Positions 53,594-62,868 of a stretch of 64,000 bases of DNA are shown here, piece by piece (positions within the stretch are counted from its first letter, which is position 1; the number at the start of each line of letters is the position of its first letter). The position numbers and the translations under genes are program-made. Below the pieces are notes generated by a model. It was not told the origin of the DNA. It saw only the letters and a list, made by a program, of their open reading frames with translations, and searched no databases. Source of the stretch: Planctomycetota bacterium (GTDB lineage: Bacteria; Planctomycetota; UBA1135; UBA2386). Location of the stretch: assembly GCA_020849665.1 (NCBI GenBank), contig JADLFX010000074.1, forward strand, positions 1 through 64,000, given 5' to 3'.

Positions 53594-53689
53594 GGCGCGC
53601 GAGGATCCGGGGACGCGTCGAGGCCGGCGCGGGGTCGGGTCCGCCGGACGCGGCTCGGCCGGCGGCGCAGACACGCCGAACGTCGCGCC

Positions 53690-53718
53690 GGCGTGGCGCG
53701 ACCGTCACGTCTGCTCTG
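53690..53718 (+). repeat. Imperfect direct repeat copy 1 upstream of mog (GGCGTGGCGCGACCGTCACGTCTGCTCTG)
   Basis: Read directly; 25 of 29 positions match the copy at 53767-53795. Confidence 0.75.
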
Positions 53719-53766
53719 CGCCGGTCTCCTGGCGGATGGATCCGCCGGCCGGAGGGTTGTTACGCT

Positions 53767-53795
53767 GGCGTAGCGCGACCGTCGAGTTTGCTCTG
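53767..53795 (+). repeat. Imperfect direct repeat copy 2 upstream of mog (GGCGTAGCGCGACCGTCGAGTTTGCTCTG)
   Basis: Read directly; start-to-start spacing 77 bp from copy 1. Confidence 0.75.
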
Positions 53796-53807
53796 AGTCG
53801 CTCTGCC

Positions 53808-54335
53808 ATGGTTCCCAAGATCGGCATCGTGACCGTTTCCGACCGGGCGAGCCGGGGGATCTACGAGGACGTATCGGGGCCGAACATCGAGACCGTGCTG
53901 CGCGAGTACCTCGCCACGGAATGCGAGTACGAGCGCGTGGTGATCCCGGACGAGGTGCCGGAGATCGTGGCCAGCGTGCGGCGCCTCGCCGGGCAGGGCT
54001 GCGCGTTGATCTGCACCACCGGCGGCACCGGGCCGGCGCCGCGGGACGTGACGCCGGAGGCGATGCGGCAGGTGCTGGAGAAGGAGCTGCCGGGGTTCGG
54101 GGAGGAGATGCGGCGGGCCTCGCTGGCCAGCGGCGTGCCGACGGCGATCCTGTCGAGGCAGACCGCGGGGATCGTCGGCAAGAGCCTCGTGATCAACCTC
54201 CCGGGCAAGCCCGACTCGATCCGCGTGTGCCTGGACGCCGTGTTCCCGGCCGTGCCGTACTGCATCGAGCTGGCCGGCGGCCCGACGCTGGAAGGCAACC
54301 CGGCGCGCGTGAAGGTGTTCCGCCCCAGGAAGTGA
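53808..54335 (+). CDS. mog: Molybdopterin adenylyltransferase (MogA/MoaB family)
   Basis: IGIVTVSDRASRGIYEDVSGPNIETVL, CALICTTGGTGPAPRDVTPEA, GKSLVINLPGKPDSIRVCLDAVFPAVPYCIELAGG. Confidence 0.93.
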   Translation: MVPKIGIVTVSDRASRGIYEDVSGPNIETVLREYLATECEYERVVIPDEVPEIVASVRRLAGQGCALICTTGGTGPAPRDVTPEAMRQVLEKELPGFGEEMRRASLASGVPTAILSRQTAGIVGKSLVINLPGKPDSIRVCLDAVFPAVPYCIELAGGPTLEGNPARVKVFRPRK

Positions 54336-54417
54336 GCGCGCCGGCGGGCGGCGGCCGGACCGGGAAGAACCCTGCCGGTCGCGCCGGCCGTGCCACTACC
54401 ATCGCCGGCCGGCCGCG

Positions 54418-55737
54418 ATGAGTGCCAACGTCCTCCTGGCCCTGGTGGCCCTGCTGCTCGCCAACGCGCTCTTCGCGGCGGCCGAGTTCGCCGCGGTCGG
54501 GGCGCGGCGCAGCCGGATCCGGCTCTGGGCCGAGCGGGGCAACCGGTTGGCGAAGCGCCTGCTGCCGATCCTGGAGGACAGCCGCGCGCTGGACCGCTAC
54601 ATCGCGGCCTGCCAGCTCGGCATCACCATCTCGAGCCTGGGCCTCGGGGCGTTCGCCTATGCGCAGCTGGTGGAGGACTTCGGGCCGTGGCTGGCGGCGC
54701 GCTTCGGCCTGGGGGCGACCGCCGCGGCCCAGCTCGCCGCCGTCCTGGTGCTGGTGGCGACCACCGCGCTGCAGGTGGTGCTGGGCGAGCAGGTGCCGAA
54801 GTCGATCGCCCTGCGCTTCCCCAACCGCACGGCCCTGGCCACGCTCCTGCCGGTGCTCTGGACGCGGCGCGTCCTGCGCGGCGTCCTGGCGCTCTTCAAC
54901 GGCGCCGCCGACGGCGTCCTGCGCCTGCTCGGCGCTCCGCGAGTACGGGAGCGCACCATCCACTCGCCCGAGGAGATCGGCAGGATGGTGGCCGAGAGCG
55001 GCGCCGGCGGCGTGCTGGGCGCAGGAGCACAGCGCCGCCTCGCCAATGCCCTCAAGCTCGGCGATCGCACCGTGCGCCAGCTGATGGTGCCCCGGCCGCG
55101 CATCGTCGCCATCGACGTCGCCACGCCCGTGGATCTGGCGCTCCAGCAGGTCTTCGACTCCCCGTACACGCGCCTGCCGGTGTACCGCCACTCGATGGAC
55201 GAGATCCTGGGCGTGGTCAACGCCAAGGTCCTCATGCTCGCCCTGCTCGAGCGCGGCCGGGTCGACGACCTCAAGCAGGTGCTCCAGCCCGTGGTGTTCG
55301 TCCCCGAGAACCTGGCCGCCGACCAGCTGATCACGCGCCTGCGCGAGCAGCGTGCCCAGCAGGCCATCGTGGTGGACGAGTTCGGCGGCGTGGCGGGGCT
55401 GGTCAGCCTCCAGGACGTGCTGGCCTCGGTGTTCGACGAACTCACGGAGCAGCATGGCCAGGGCGTCGAGGAACTCGGCGACGGCCGGGTGCGGCTGCCG
55501 GGTCAGATGCGCCTCGCGGACGCGGTCCCCTGGCTCGGCGTGGTGGAGAGCGAGCGGATCTCCACGGTGGGCGGCTACGTCACCGAACTGCTCGGCCAGA
55601 TGCCGGTGCCGGGCGATCACGTCCGCGCAGGCACGCGCGAGTTCGTGGTCGAGAGCGTGCGCGACCGGCGCATCGGCAGCGTCCTGGTGCGCGAGGTGGC
55701 CGCGGCGCCGGCGGCGGGGGGGCCAACCGATGGCTAG
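54418..55737 (+). CDS. CNNM/hemolysin C-like transporter (DUF21-CBS-CorC_HlyC)
   Basis: ALLLANALFAAAEFAAVGARRSRI, ITISSLGLGAFAYAQLVEDF, VLGEQVPKSIALRFP, RTVRQLMVPRPRIVAIDV, AIVVDEFGGVAGLVSLQDVLASVFDEL. Confidence 0.92.
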   Translation: MSANVLLALVALLLANALFAAAEFAAVGARRSRIRLWAERGNRLAKRLLPILEDSRALDRYIAACQLGITISSLGLGAFAYAQLVEDFGPWLAARFGLGATAAAQLAAVLVLVATTALQVVLGEQVPKSIALRFPNRTALATLLPVLWTRRVLRGVLALFNGAADGVLRLLGAPRVRERTIHSPEEIGRMVAESGAGGVLGAGAQRRLANALKLGDRTVRQLMVPRPRIVAIDVATPVDLALQQVFDSPYTRLPVYRHSMDEILGVVNAKVLMLALLERGRVDDLKQVLQPVVFVPENLAADQLITRLREQRAQQAIVVDEFGGVAGLVSLQDVLASVFDELTEQHGQGVEELGDGRVRLPGQMRLADAVPWLGVVESERISTVGGYVTELLGQMPVPGDHVRAGTREFVVESVRDRRIGSVLVREVAAAPAAGGPTDG

Positions 55738-57052
55738 CGCCCTCGCGGTCCTCGGCGTGCTGCTGCTCCTGGTCCTCAACGGGCTCTTCGTGGCCGCGGA
55801 GTTCGGTGTGATCGGTGCCAACCGCTCGCGCCTGGAGGCCCTGGCGGCGCACGGCTCACGCGGTGCCGCCGCCGTGCTGCGCGTGCTGCGTGCCCCGCAG
55901 CACCAGGACCGCTTCATCGCCACCACCCAGGTGGGCATCACGCTGGCCAGTCTCGGCCTCGGCATGTACGGCGAACACGCCCTGGCCGACCGGCTGGCGC
56001 CTCTGCTGGCCGGCCTGGGCGCGTTCTCGGCGGCGGCGGCGCACGCGATCGCCTCCACCGCGGCGCTGGCGGCGATGACCTTCCTGCACGTGGTGCTCGG
56101 CGAGATGGTGCCCAAGTCGATCGCCCTGGCGCGCTCCGAGCGCACCGCCCTGACCACCGTGCCGCTCCTGCGCGCCGTCGAGCTCGTGCTCCTGCCCCTG
56201 GTGGTGACCCTGGAGTTCCTCGGCCACCGGGCGCTGCGGCTCTTCGGCATCCCGCCCACGCAGACCAGCGTGAGCCGCTACTACACGCCCGAGGACCTGG
56301 TGGAGGCCGTGCGCGAGAGCCAGGCGAGCGGCCTGCTGCGCCAGGAGGCGGGCGAGGTCGTGCGCGACCTGTTCGCGTTCGGCGAGCGCAGCGCCGGCGA
56401 GGCCATGGTGCCGCGCGTGCTGATCCAGGGCGTGCCGCTGGGCTGCCCCGCGGAACAGATCGGCGCGATCGTGCGGCGCGCCGCCCACGCCCGCTATCCG
56501 GTGTTCGTGGGCAACCTGGACGACGTGGTGGGCACGGTGCACGTGCGGCGGCTGTTCCGCTGCGTGCGCGACGGCACGCCGGTGGGCCGCGAGCTCGTGC
56601 GCCCGGCGCCGTTCGTGCCGAAGACCATGCGCCTCGACCGGGTGCTGGCGATCATGCGGCGCGAGCGCGTGCACATGGTGGTGGTGATGGACGAGTCCGG
56701 CGGCACCGCCGGGCTGCTGAGCGTCGAGGACCTGTTCGAGGAGGTGATCGGCGACATCGAGGAGAGCGCCGCCGACCACTCCAAGGTGGTGGTGCAGCGC
56801 GCCGCCGCGCCCGGCCAGGAGGGCGAGGCCCGCGCCGCGGGCACCGTGCGCCTCGACGAGCTCGCCGAGGCCCTCGGCGTGCCGATCCGCCACGACGAGA
56901 TCGACACGGTGAGCGGGTTGATCCTGGCCTTGCTGGAGCGGCCGGCCCAGGTGGGGGACCGCGTGCAGCACGCGGGCCTGCACTTCGAGGTCACGGCCGT
57001 GGCCGGCCGCGGCGTGAAGGAGTGCCGGGTGCGCTTCGCGGCCGGGCGCTGA
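55730..57052 (+). CDS. CNNM/hemolysin C-like transporter, second tandem copy
   Basis: LLLLVLNGLFVAAEFGVIGANRSRLEALA, GITLASLGLGMYGEHALA, VLGEMVPKSIALARSE, VVVMDESGGTAGLLSVEDLFEEVIGDI; overlaps previous gene by 8 bp. Confidence 0.92.
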   Translation: MASALAVLGVLLLLVLNGLFVAAEFGVIGANRSRLEALAAHGSRGAAAVLRVLRAPQHQDRFIATTQVGITLASLGLGMYGEHALADRLAPLLAGLGAFSAAAAHAIASTAALAAMTFLHVVLGEMVPKSIALARSERTALTTVPLLRAVELVLLPLVVTLEFLGHRALRLFGIPPTQTSVSRYYTPEDLVEAVRESQASGLLRQEAGEVVRDLFAFGERSAGEAMVPRVLIQGVPLGCPAEQIGAIVRRAAHARYPVFVGNLDDVVGTVHVRRLFRCVRDGTPVGRELVRPAPFVPKTMRLDRVLAIMRRERVHMVVVMDESGGTAGLLSVEDLFEEVIGDIEESAADHSKVVVQRAAAPGQEGEARAAGTVRLDELAEALGVPIRHDEIDTVSGLILALLERPAQVGDRVQHAGLHFEVTAVAGRGVKECRVRFAAGR

Positions 57053-57061
57053 CCGGCCGCT

Positions 57062-57547
57062 TCAGGCCTGGGCGGCGCCGGCCTGCTGCAGCTCGCGCAG
57101 GCGCGCCGCCACCTTGGCCGCATGGCCCTTCGCGCTGACCCTGGGCCACACGTGCGCCACGCGGCCGTGCGGATCGATCAGCACCGTGGTGCGGATCACG
57201 CCGACGCTCTTGCGGCCGTACGACACCTTCTCGCCGAACGCGCCGTAGCGGCGCATCGTCTCGTGGGTCGGGTCGGAGAGCAGGCGCACCCTGAGCCGGT
57301 ACTTCGCGATGAACTCGCGGTGGCGTGCCGCGTCGTCGGGGCTCACGCCCACGACTGCGGCCCCGATCGCGGCGAGTTCCGCCGTGTGGTCGCTGAACTC
57401 GCACGCCTCCACGGTGCAGCCCGGCGTGTCGTCCGCGGGGTAGAAGTAGAGGATGCACCACCGTCCCGCGTAGTCGGCGAGCGTGACCCTCGTTCCGTCC
57501 TGGTCCGGCAATGACAGGGCCGGAGCCTCCCTACCGGTCTCGACCAT
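57062..57547 (-). CDS. bcp: Thioredoxin-dependent thiol peroxidase (Bcp/PrxQ)
   Basis: [51 protein letters not shown]. Confidence 0.96.
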   Translation of the reverse strand: MVETGREAPALSLPDQDGTRVTLADYAGRWCILYFYPADDTPGCTVEACEFSDHTAELAAIGAAVVGVSPDDAARHREFIAKYRLRVRLLSDPTHETMRRYGAFGEKVSYGRKSVGVIRTTVLIDPHGRVAHVWPRVSAKGHAAKVAARLRELQQAGAAQA

Positions 57548-57635
57548 GGCGGAACGATCGGCCGGGCCGCGCCGCCGATCAAGGGCGTTGCAGCCCACTG
57601 ACCGGCGCATGCGGGGCCGCTACCCTGGCGCCGCC

Positions 57636-58799
57636 ATGAGCGATCCGCTGCAACCCCGCCCCGAGCACAAGTTCACCTTCGGACTCTGGACCGTAGGCAA
57701 CCGCGGTGCCGACCCGTTCGGGCCGCCGGTCCGGCCGGCGGTCCCACCCGTGCGCCTCGTGCAGCTCCTGGCCGAGGTCGGGGCCTACGGCGTCAACCTG
57801 CACGACAACGACCTCGTGCCGATCGACGCCGGCGCGGCGCAGCGCGACGCGATCGTGCGCGAGTTTCGTCAGGCCTGCGCGGACCACGGCATCTCCGTGC
57901 CGATGGCGACCACCAACCTGTTCTCCGACCCGGCGTTCCGCGACGGCGCGTTCACCGCGCATGATCCGCAGGTGCGTGCCTACGCGCTGCAGAAGACGAT
58001 GCGCGCCATGGACCTGGGCGTCGAACTCGGCGCCTCGGTGTACGTGTTCTGGGGCGGGCGCGAGGGCTGCGAGACCGACGCCGGCAAGGACCCCCTCGAC
58101 GCGCTGCGCTGGTACCGGGAGTGCCTCGACTTCCTGTGCGGCTACGCCAAGGACCAGGGCTACGCGCTGCGCTTCGCCCTGGAGGCCAAGCCCAACGAGC
58201 CGCGCGGCGACATCTACCTGCCCACGACCGGCGCGGTCCTCGGATTCATCGCGACCCTGGCCCATCCCGAGATGGTGGGGGTGAACCCGGAGGTCGCACA
58301 CGAGCACATGGCCGGGCTGAACATGACCCATGCGGTGGCCCAGGCCTGGGACGCGGGCAAGCTGTTCCACATCGACCTCAACGACCAGATCCCGGGCCGC
58401 TACGACCAGGACTTCCGCTTCGGCGCCGCCAACCCGCGCGCCGCGTTCTTCCTGGTGCGCTTCCTGGAGCAGGTCGGCTACGCGGGGAGCCGGCACTTCG
58501 ACGCGCACGCGTACCGCAGCGAGGACGAGGCCGGCGTGCGCGACTTCGCGCGCGGCTGCATGCGCACCTATCTGGCGCTGAAGGACAAGGCGCACCGGTT
58601 CGCGCGGGATCCCGAGATCCAGGGCATCCTCGCCGGGCTGCGCGCCGGCGACCCGTACGAGGTCGGGTCCGGCTACGCGCGCGCGCGCGGGCGCGCGCTC
58701 CTGCAGCGCACGTTCGACCGCGGGGCGCTGGCCGCCCGCGGCCTCGGGTACGAGCGCCTCGATCAGCTCACGACCGAGCTGCTGCTGGGGGTGCGCTGA
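57636..58799 (+). CDS. xylA: Xylose isomerase
   Basis: [89 protein letters not shown]. Confidence 0.96.
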   Translation: MSDPLQPRPEHKFTFGLWTVGNRGADPFGPPVRPAVPPVRLVQLLAEVGAYGVNLHDNDLVPIDAGAAQRDAIVREFRQACADHGISVPMATTNLFSDPAFRDGAFTAHDPQVRAYALQKTMRAMDLGVELGASVYVFWGGREGCETDAGKDPLDALRWYRECLDFLCGYAKDQGYALRFALEAKPNEPRGDIYLPTTGAVLGFIATLAHPEMVGVNPEVAHEHMAGLNMTHAVAQAWDAGKLFHIDLNDQIPGRYDQDFRFGAANPRAAFFLVRFLEQVGYAGSRHFDAHAYRSEDEAGVRDFARGCMRTYLALKDKAHRFARDPEIQGILAGLRAGDPYEVGSGYARARGRALLQRTFDRGALAARGLGYERLDQLTTELLLGVR

Positions 58800-59260
58800 T
58801 GGACCGCCAGCAACTCGCGGCGCTGCTGCAGCCGCTGGCCGAGCTGCTGCGCGGCGTGGCGTTGCAGGACGCGGGGCTCGCGGCCGCACACCTGAATGCC
58901 CGCATGCCGCTGCACTCGCCCGAGCTGCAGGCGGTGCGCGAGGCGCTGGAGGCCGGCGCCGCGGCGGGCTGGCTCCTGCCCAAGGAGAACCAGGGAGTAC
59001 GGTACGGCCGCGTGGCCAAGGACCTGGCCGGCTTCAGCGTCGACGCCGTGCGGATGTCGGGACCCGCGGCGCGGCACCGCCACCCCAACGGGGAGATCGA
59101 CCTGCTCTTCGCGGTGAGCGGCAGCCCGCACTTCGATGGCCACGCCCCGGGCTGGGCCGTGTATCCGCCGGGCTCCGAGCACGTGCCCACCGTGACGGGC
59201 GGCACGATGCTGATCCTCTACTTCCTGCCCGGGGGCGCGATCGAGTGGACCAGCGCCTGA
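58799..59260 (+). CDS. DUF4863 family protein (p-hydroxylaminobenzoate lyase PnbB-like)
   Basis: QAVREALEAGAAAGWLLPKENQGVRYGRV, AARHRHPNGEIDLLFAVSGSPHFDGHAPGWAVYPPGSEHVPTVTGGTMLILYFLPGGAIEW. Confidence 0.82.
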   Translation: MDRQQLAALLQPLAELLRGVALQDAGLAAAHLNARMPLHSPELQAVREALEAGAAAGWLLPKENQGVRYGRVAKDLAGFSVDAVRMSGPAARHRHPNGEIDLLFAVSGSPHFDGHAPGWAVYPPGSEHVPTVTGGTMLILYFLPGGAIEWTSA

Positions 59261-59841
59261 ACCGGCCCGACGCCGCGACCCTGCGCTGCTTCGTGGCGGT
59301 GTTCCTGCCCGCCCCGGTGCAGGAGGGACTCGCCCCGATCCTGGCCGCGCTGGTGCCGCCGCGCGGGGGCGGCCGAGCGGTGGCCGCGGCGCGGCTGCAC
59401 GTGACGCTGCGCTTCCTCGGCGACCTGGACGAGGCGTGGGTGGCGCGCGTGCGCGACGCGCTGCGCGAGCTGCCGGGCCGACACCCCTTGCGCCTGCATC
59501 TCGACGGCCTGGGCCGCTTCCCTCCGCGCGGCGCCCCGCGCGTCGTCTGGGCCGGCCTGTCCGGCGACGCGGCCGGCCTCGTGTCCCTGGCCGAGCGCGT
59601 GGAGGAGGCGATGACCGGCCTGGGCCTGGCGCCGGAGGCCAAGGCGTTCGTGCCGCACGTGACCCTGCTGCGGGTGAAGGATCCGCGCGCGCGCCTGCCC
59701 GACCTGGAACCCCTGGCGGCCCGCCTCGAGCGTGCGCCCTTCGTGCTGGAGCGCTTCGGCCTCTACCGCAGCACGCTCACCCCCGAGGGCCCGGTCTACG
59801 CGGCGATCGAGGAGTTCCCGCTCGCGGCGCTGGATGCGTGA
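59245..59841 (+). CDS. thpR: RNA 2',3'-cyclic phosphodiesterase (2H family)
   Basis: LRCFVAVFLPAPVQEGL, RLHVTLRFLGDLDE, FVPHVTLLRVKD: two HxT motifs. Confidence 0.92.
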   Translation: MDQRLNRPDAATLRCFVAVFLPAPVQEGLAPILAALVPPRGGGRAVAAARLHVTLRFLGDLDEAWVARVRDALRELPGRHPLRLHLDGLGRFPPRGAPRVVWAGLSGDAAGLVSLAERVEEAMTGLGLAPEAKAFVPHVTLLRVKDPRARLPDLEPLAARLERAPFVLERFGLYRSTLTPEGPVYAAIEEFPLAALDA

Positions 59842-59857
59842 CCGCGCGCGGCGCCGC

Positions 59858-61060
59858 TCAGGTGCTCAGGCCCGCGGCGATCGCCTGCATGGGCAGGTCC
59901 ATGGCGGCCGCCGCGCCGGCGGCACCCAGGACCGCGGCGAGGGGCGTGCCGTCGGCCAGCGTGACGATGTCGGGGAGCGGCACGACGCCGTACGCGTGCC
60001 GCCGGCGCACGACCACCAGCATGTCGCGCGCCACCGTGGCGACGTCGCCGCCGGCCCTGCCGTGGCGCAGCACCTGCGGATTCTGCGGGTCGGCCCCGAA
60101 CCACAGGAGCGGCTTGGGCAGGTGGCGGCCGTGCTCGAGCACCAGCTCGTCCTCGGCGTTGAGCACGAGCCGCCCCGGTTCGGCCAGCGCGCGCTGCACC
60201 GTGAAGACGATCTCCACCCGCTCGCGCACCTCGTCCATGCCGAACGTGCCGCCCGGGTCGAGGTCCGCGTCGGTGACCACCGCGGCGTGCACGTGGCGCA
60301 GGCCGGTGCCCAGCCGGGCGACGTGCATGGGCTCGGCCTCGAGCACCGCGAGCTCCACGCGCGGATCGCGCAGCACCGCCGCGCCATGCGGCCCCTCGCC
60401 TCCCACGCGCAGCGGCGTGCCGGCCACGACCATGCGCTCGTGGCCGCCGACGCCGAACACGCGCCCGGACGCGGCCAGGATCCGGGCCAGGGTCGCGACC
60501 GTGGCCGCCCGCAGTCGCGACCCGGCCACCAGCGCCACCGGTATGTCGTGGATGCCCTGCCAGTCGAGGGCGTCGGGATCGGGCAGACCCTCCAGGGAGA
60601 ACGAGCGCGCGCCCGTGCCCTGGCCGACGGTGACGCTGGTGGCGTCGCAGTAGAAGGCGACCTTGCGGGCGGATGCGGCCTGGCGCAGGGCCTGCAGCGC
60701 GGGCCGCGCCTCGCGCGCGGCCAGGGCGCGCAGCCGTTCCGCCGCCACGGCGACGTCGGCCGCGGCGCCGCCGGCGAGCTGCGCCTGCGCGGCGCCGAAC
60801 GCCCACTCCCCGGCCTCCTGCGCCGTGGCGAGCGCATCGACCGGCGCGGCCAGCGCCAGCCGCACGCCGTGGGTCTGGGCCCGCTCGACGATCCGCTCCC
60901 GCGACCAGCCGAGCCGGGCCAGCAGGTTCTCGACCAGGTCGCGCCAGGCCTCCGCGAGCTGCAGCGCGGGCCCGCGCTCCGCGTCCACGTCGAGCTCCAC
61001 CCCCGATTCGGGAAGGAGCAGGCTGGGTCCGTGCAGCCGCCGCGACTCGCGTAGCCTCAT
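59858..61060 (-). CDS. Cyanophycin synthetase / Mur-ligase-like protein with apparently degenerate P-loop
   Basis: N-term MRLRESRRLHGPSLLLPESG...LVENLLARLGW resembles the RRLxGPN N-terminal domain of CphA-related Mur ligases; IPVALVAGSRLRAATVATLARILAASGRVFGVGGHERMVVAG aligns by eye with IPVVAVTGTNGKTT...; 4-bp overlap with ACP gene. Confidence 0.6.
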   Translation of the reverse strand: MRLRESRRLHGPSLLLPESGVELDVDAERGPALQLAEAWRDLVENLLARLGWSRERIVERAQTHGVRLALAAPVDALATAQEAGEWAFGAAQAQLAGGAAADVAVAAERLRALAAREARPALQALRQAASARKVAFYCDATSVTVGQGTGARSFSLEGLPDPDALDWQGIHDIPVALVAGSRLRAATVATLARILAASGRVFGVGGHERMVVAGTPLRVGGEGPHGAAVLRDPRVELAVLEAEPMHVARLGTGLRHVHAAVVTDADLDPGGTFGMDEVRERVEIVFTVQRALAEPGRLVLNAEDELVLEHGRHLPKPLLWFGADPQNPQVLRHGRAGGDVATVARDMLVVVRRRHAYGVVPLPDIVTLADGTPLAAVLGAAGAAAAMDLPMQAIAAGLST

Positions 61061-61323
61061 CCCTGGCGTTCGCGGACCATGTGCGCGATCGCGCGCACGC
61101 TGCCGAAGTTGGCCTCGCTCAGGTCGCCGAGCTCCAGCGTGACCTGGAACTCCTGCTGCAGCGCGAGCACGAGGTTCACGATGCTCATCGAGTCGAGGTG
61201 GCCCGCCTCGATCAGGCGGTCGTCGGGTTTCGGCGTCAGGCTGCGGCCGGTGCTCTCGAGCACGACGCGGCGCACCAGGTCGGTGACCTGCTGGAGGAAC
61301 GCGGGAGGAAGGTCTTCGGTCAT
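61057..61323 (-). CDS. Acyl carrier protein
   Basis: RLIEAGHLDSMSIVNLVLALQQEFQVTLELGDLSEANFGSVRAIAHMVRERQ; DS phosphopantetheine site. Confidence 0.92.
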   Translation of the reverse strand: MTEDLPPAFLQQVTDLVRRVVLESTGRSLTPKPDDRLIEAGHLDSMSIVNLVLALQQEFQVTLELGDLSEANFGSVRAIAHMVRERQG

Positions 61324-62843
61324 CGGCTGAGCTGTGCCAGCACCTGGCGGCGGTCCGGCTTGCCGGCGTGCGTGCGCGGCAGGGAGGGCAGGACCACGAA
61401 GCGATGCGGGATCTTGTGGGGCGAGAGGCGCTCCTGGCAAGCCTGCTGCAGCGCCTCCGTCCCGGGCGCCGCGTGGCCGGGCTGCGGTTCGACGCAGGCG
61501 ACGATGCGCTGGCCCAGGACCGGGTCGTCCACGCCCACGACCACCGCCTCCTGCACGCCCGGCACCTCGCGCAGCACGCCCTCGATCTCGAACGGATTGA
61601 CGCGGTGGCCGCCGCTCTTCAGGAACGTGGTGATCCGCCCGCGCAGGTGGATCCGGCCGTGGGCGTCGACGTGGCCCAGATCGCCGGTGGGCAGGAAGCC
61701 GGAGTCGTCGGTGAGCGGTTCGCAGCGGTCGCGTGCGACCAGCTGGCCGATGGCGTTCGCGGGCGAACGCACCGCGATCTCGCCCGGCTCGCCGTGCCCC
61801 GGCGCCGGGAGTCCCGGGCGCAGGATGGTGCCGGGGACCAGCGGACCCACCATGCCCGGGTCGTCGAGCACCTCGCCCGGGCCGAGGTCGAGCCGCGTCA
61901 TCGCGCCGACCGACTCGCTCAGGCCGTAGCGCAGGTGGATGGTGGCCGCCGGGAACGCCGTGCGCAGATCGCGCACGAGCTGGGTGTCGATCGCCGCGGT
62001 GCCGAGGGTGAACGAGCGCAGCCGGGGCAGGTGGGCACGCGAGAGCGCGCCGAGGCGCAGCATGAGCTTGAACCAGTTGGGGCTGGCCAGCACCGCGACG
62101 CAGGCGTGCTCCTGCATGCGAGCCACGTCGTCGCCCGGCACGAACCGGTTGCTGAGCACCACGCCGGAACCGTGCAGCAGGTGCTCGAACACCACGGCGC
62201 CGCCCATGGCGTGGAACTGCGGCACCGGGCAGAACACGTTCTCGTCGGCCACGCGCCGCAGGTGCTCGCGGTTCTGGTCCAGGTTGGCGAGCAGGTTCGC
62301 GTTGCTCAGCAGGATGCCCTTCGGGCGTCCGGTCGAGCCCGACGTGAACTGCACCATGCGCGTCGGTGCCGGCAGCACCCGGGCGGGCGCCACCACGGGA
62401 TCGAACGCCCGCGGGTTGGCGAGCAGGTCCTGCCAGAGGATCCGCCGGTGTCCGCCGCCGGGTCCGGCCTCGGCGTTGGTCAGTGCCACGATCGTCGTGG
62501 GCCGGCGCAGGGCCGCGAGCGCGGCCGCCTGCGCGGTCGTCGAGTGCACCAGGACGAGGTCGGGCTCCAGCAGGTCGAGGAGCGCGCCGGCCTCGTGACC
62601 CGTGCACTTGTCGGGCACCGGCACCAGGATGCCCCCGGCGGCGAAGGTGCCGAAGGCCGCCGCGGTGTGCTCCGGTCCGCCGGGCAGCATCACCATGCAC
62701 ACGGCGGGGCGCTCGCCGGAGAGCAGGTGCTGCACGGCCCAGGCCTCCCGCCGGAGGGTGGCGTGGTCCACCGCGCGGCTCTCGTTGGCTACGGCGAGGC
62801 GCGTCTCGCGGCCGTGCGTGGTTTCCAGGAGTCGGGCGAACAT
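61320..62843 (-). CDS. AMP-dependent acyl/aminoacyl ligase (ANL superfamily)
   Basis: MVQFTSGSTGRPKGILLSNANLLAN, RYGLSESVGAMTRLD, GFLPTGDLGHVDAHGRIHLRGR, FLKSGGHRVNPFEIEGVL; ATGA overlap with ACP. Confidence 0.93.
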   Translation of the reverse strand: MFARLLETTHGRETRLAVANESRAVDHATLRREAWAVQHLLSGERPAVCMVMLPGGPEHTAAAFGTFAAGGILVPVPDKCTGHEAGALLDLLEPDLVLVHSTTAQAAALAALRRPTTIVALTNAEAGPGGGHRRILWQDLLANPRAFDPVVAPARVLPAPTRMVQFTSGSTGRPKGILLSNANLLANLDQNREHLRRVADENVFCPVPQFHAMGGAVVFEHLLHGSGVVLSNRFVPGDDVARMQEHACVAVLASPNWFKLMLRLGALSRAHLPRLRSFTLGTAAIDTQLVRDLRTAFPAATIHLRYGLSESVGAMTRLDLGPGEVLDDPGMVGPLVPGTILRPGLPAPGHGEPGEIAVRSPANAIGQLVARDRCEPLTDDSGFLPTGDLGHVDAHGRIHLRGRITTFLKSGGHRVNPFEIEGVLREVPGVQEAVVVGVDDPVLGQRIVACVEPQPGHAAPGTEALQQACQERLSPHKIPHRFVVLPSLPRTHAGKPDRRQVLAQLSR

Positions 62844-62868
62844 GTTCGGGATGGTCTCGGCGGCGCGC

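Noticed and set aside
59858-61060. Calling the Mur-like gene a pseudogene
   Set aside because: The ORF is intact, 4-bp coupled to the ACP gene and shows no frameshift; degenerate P-loop alone is insufficient.
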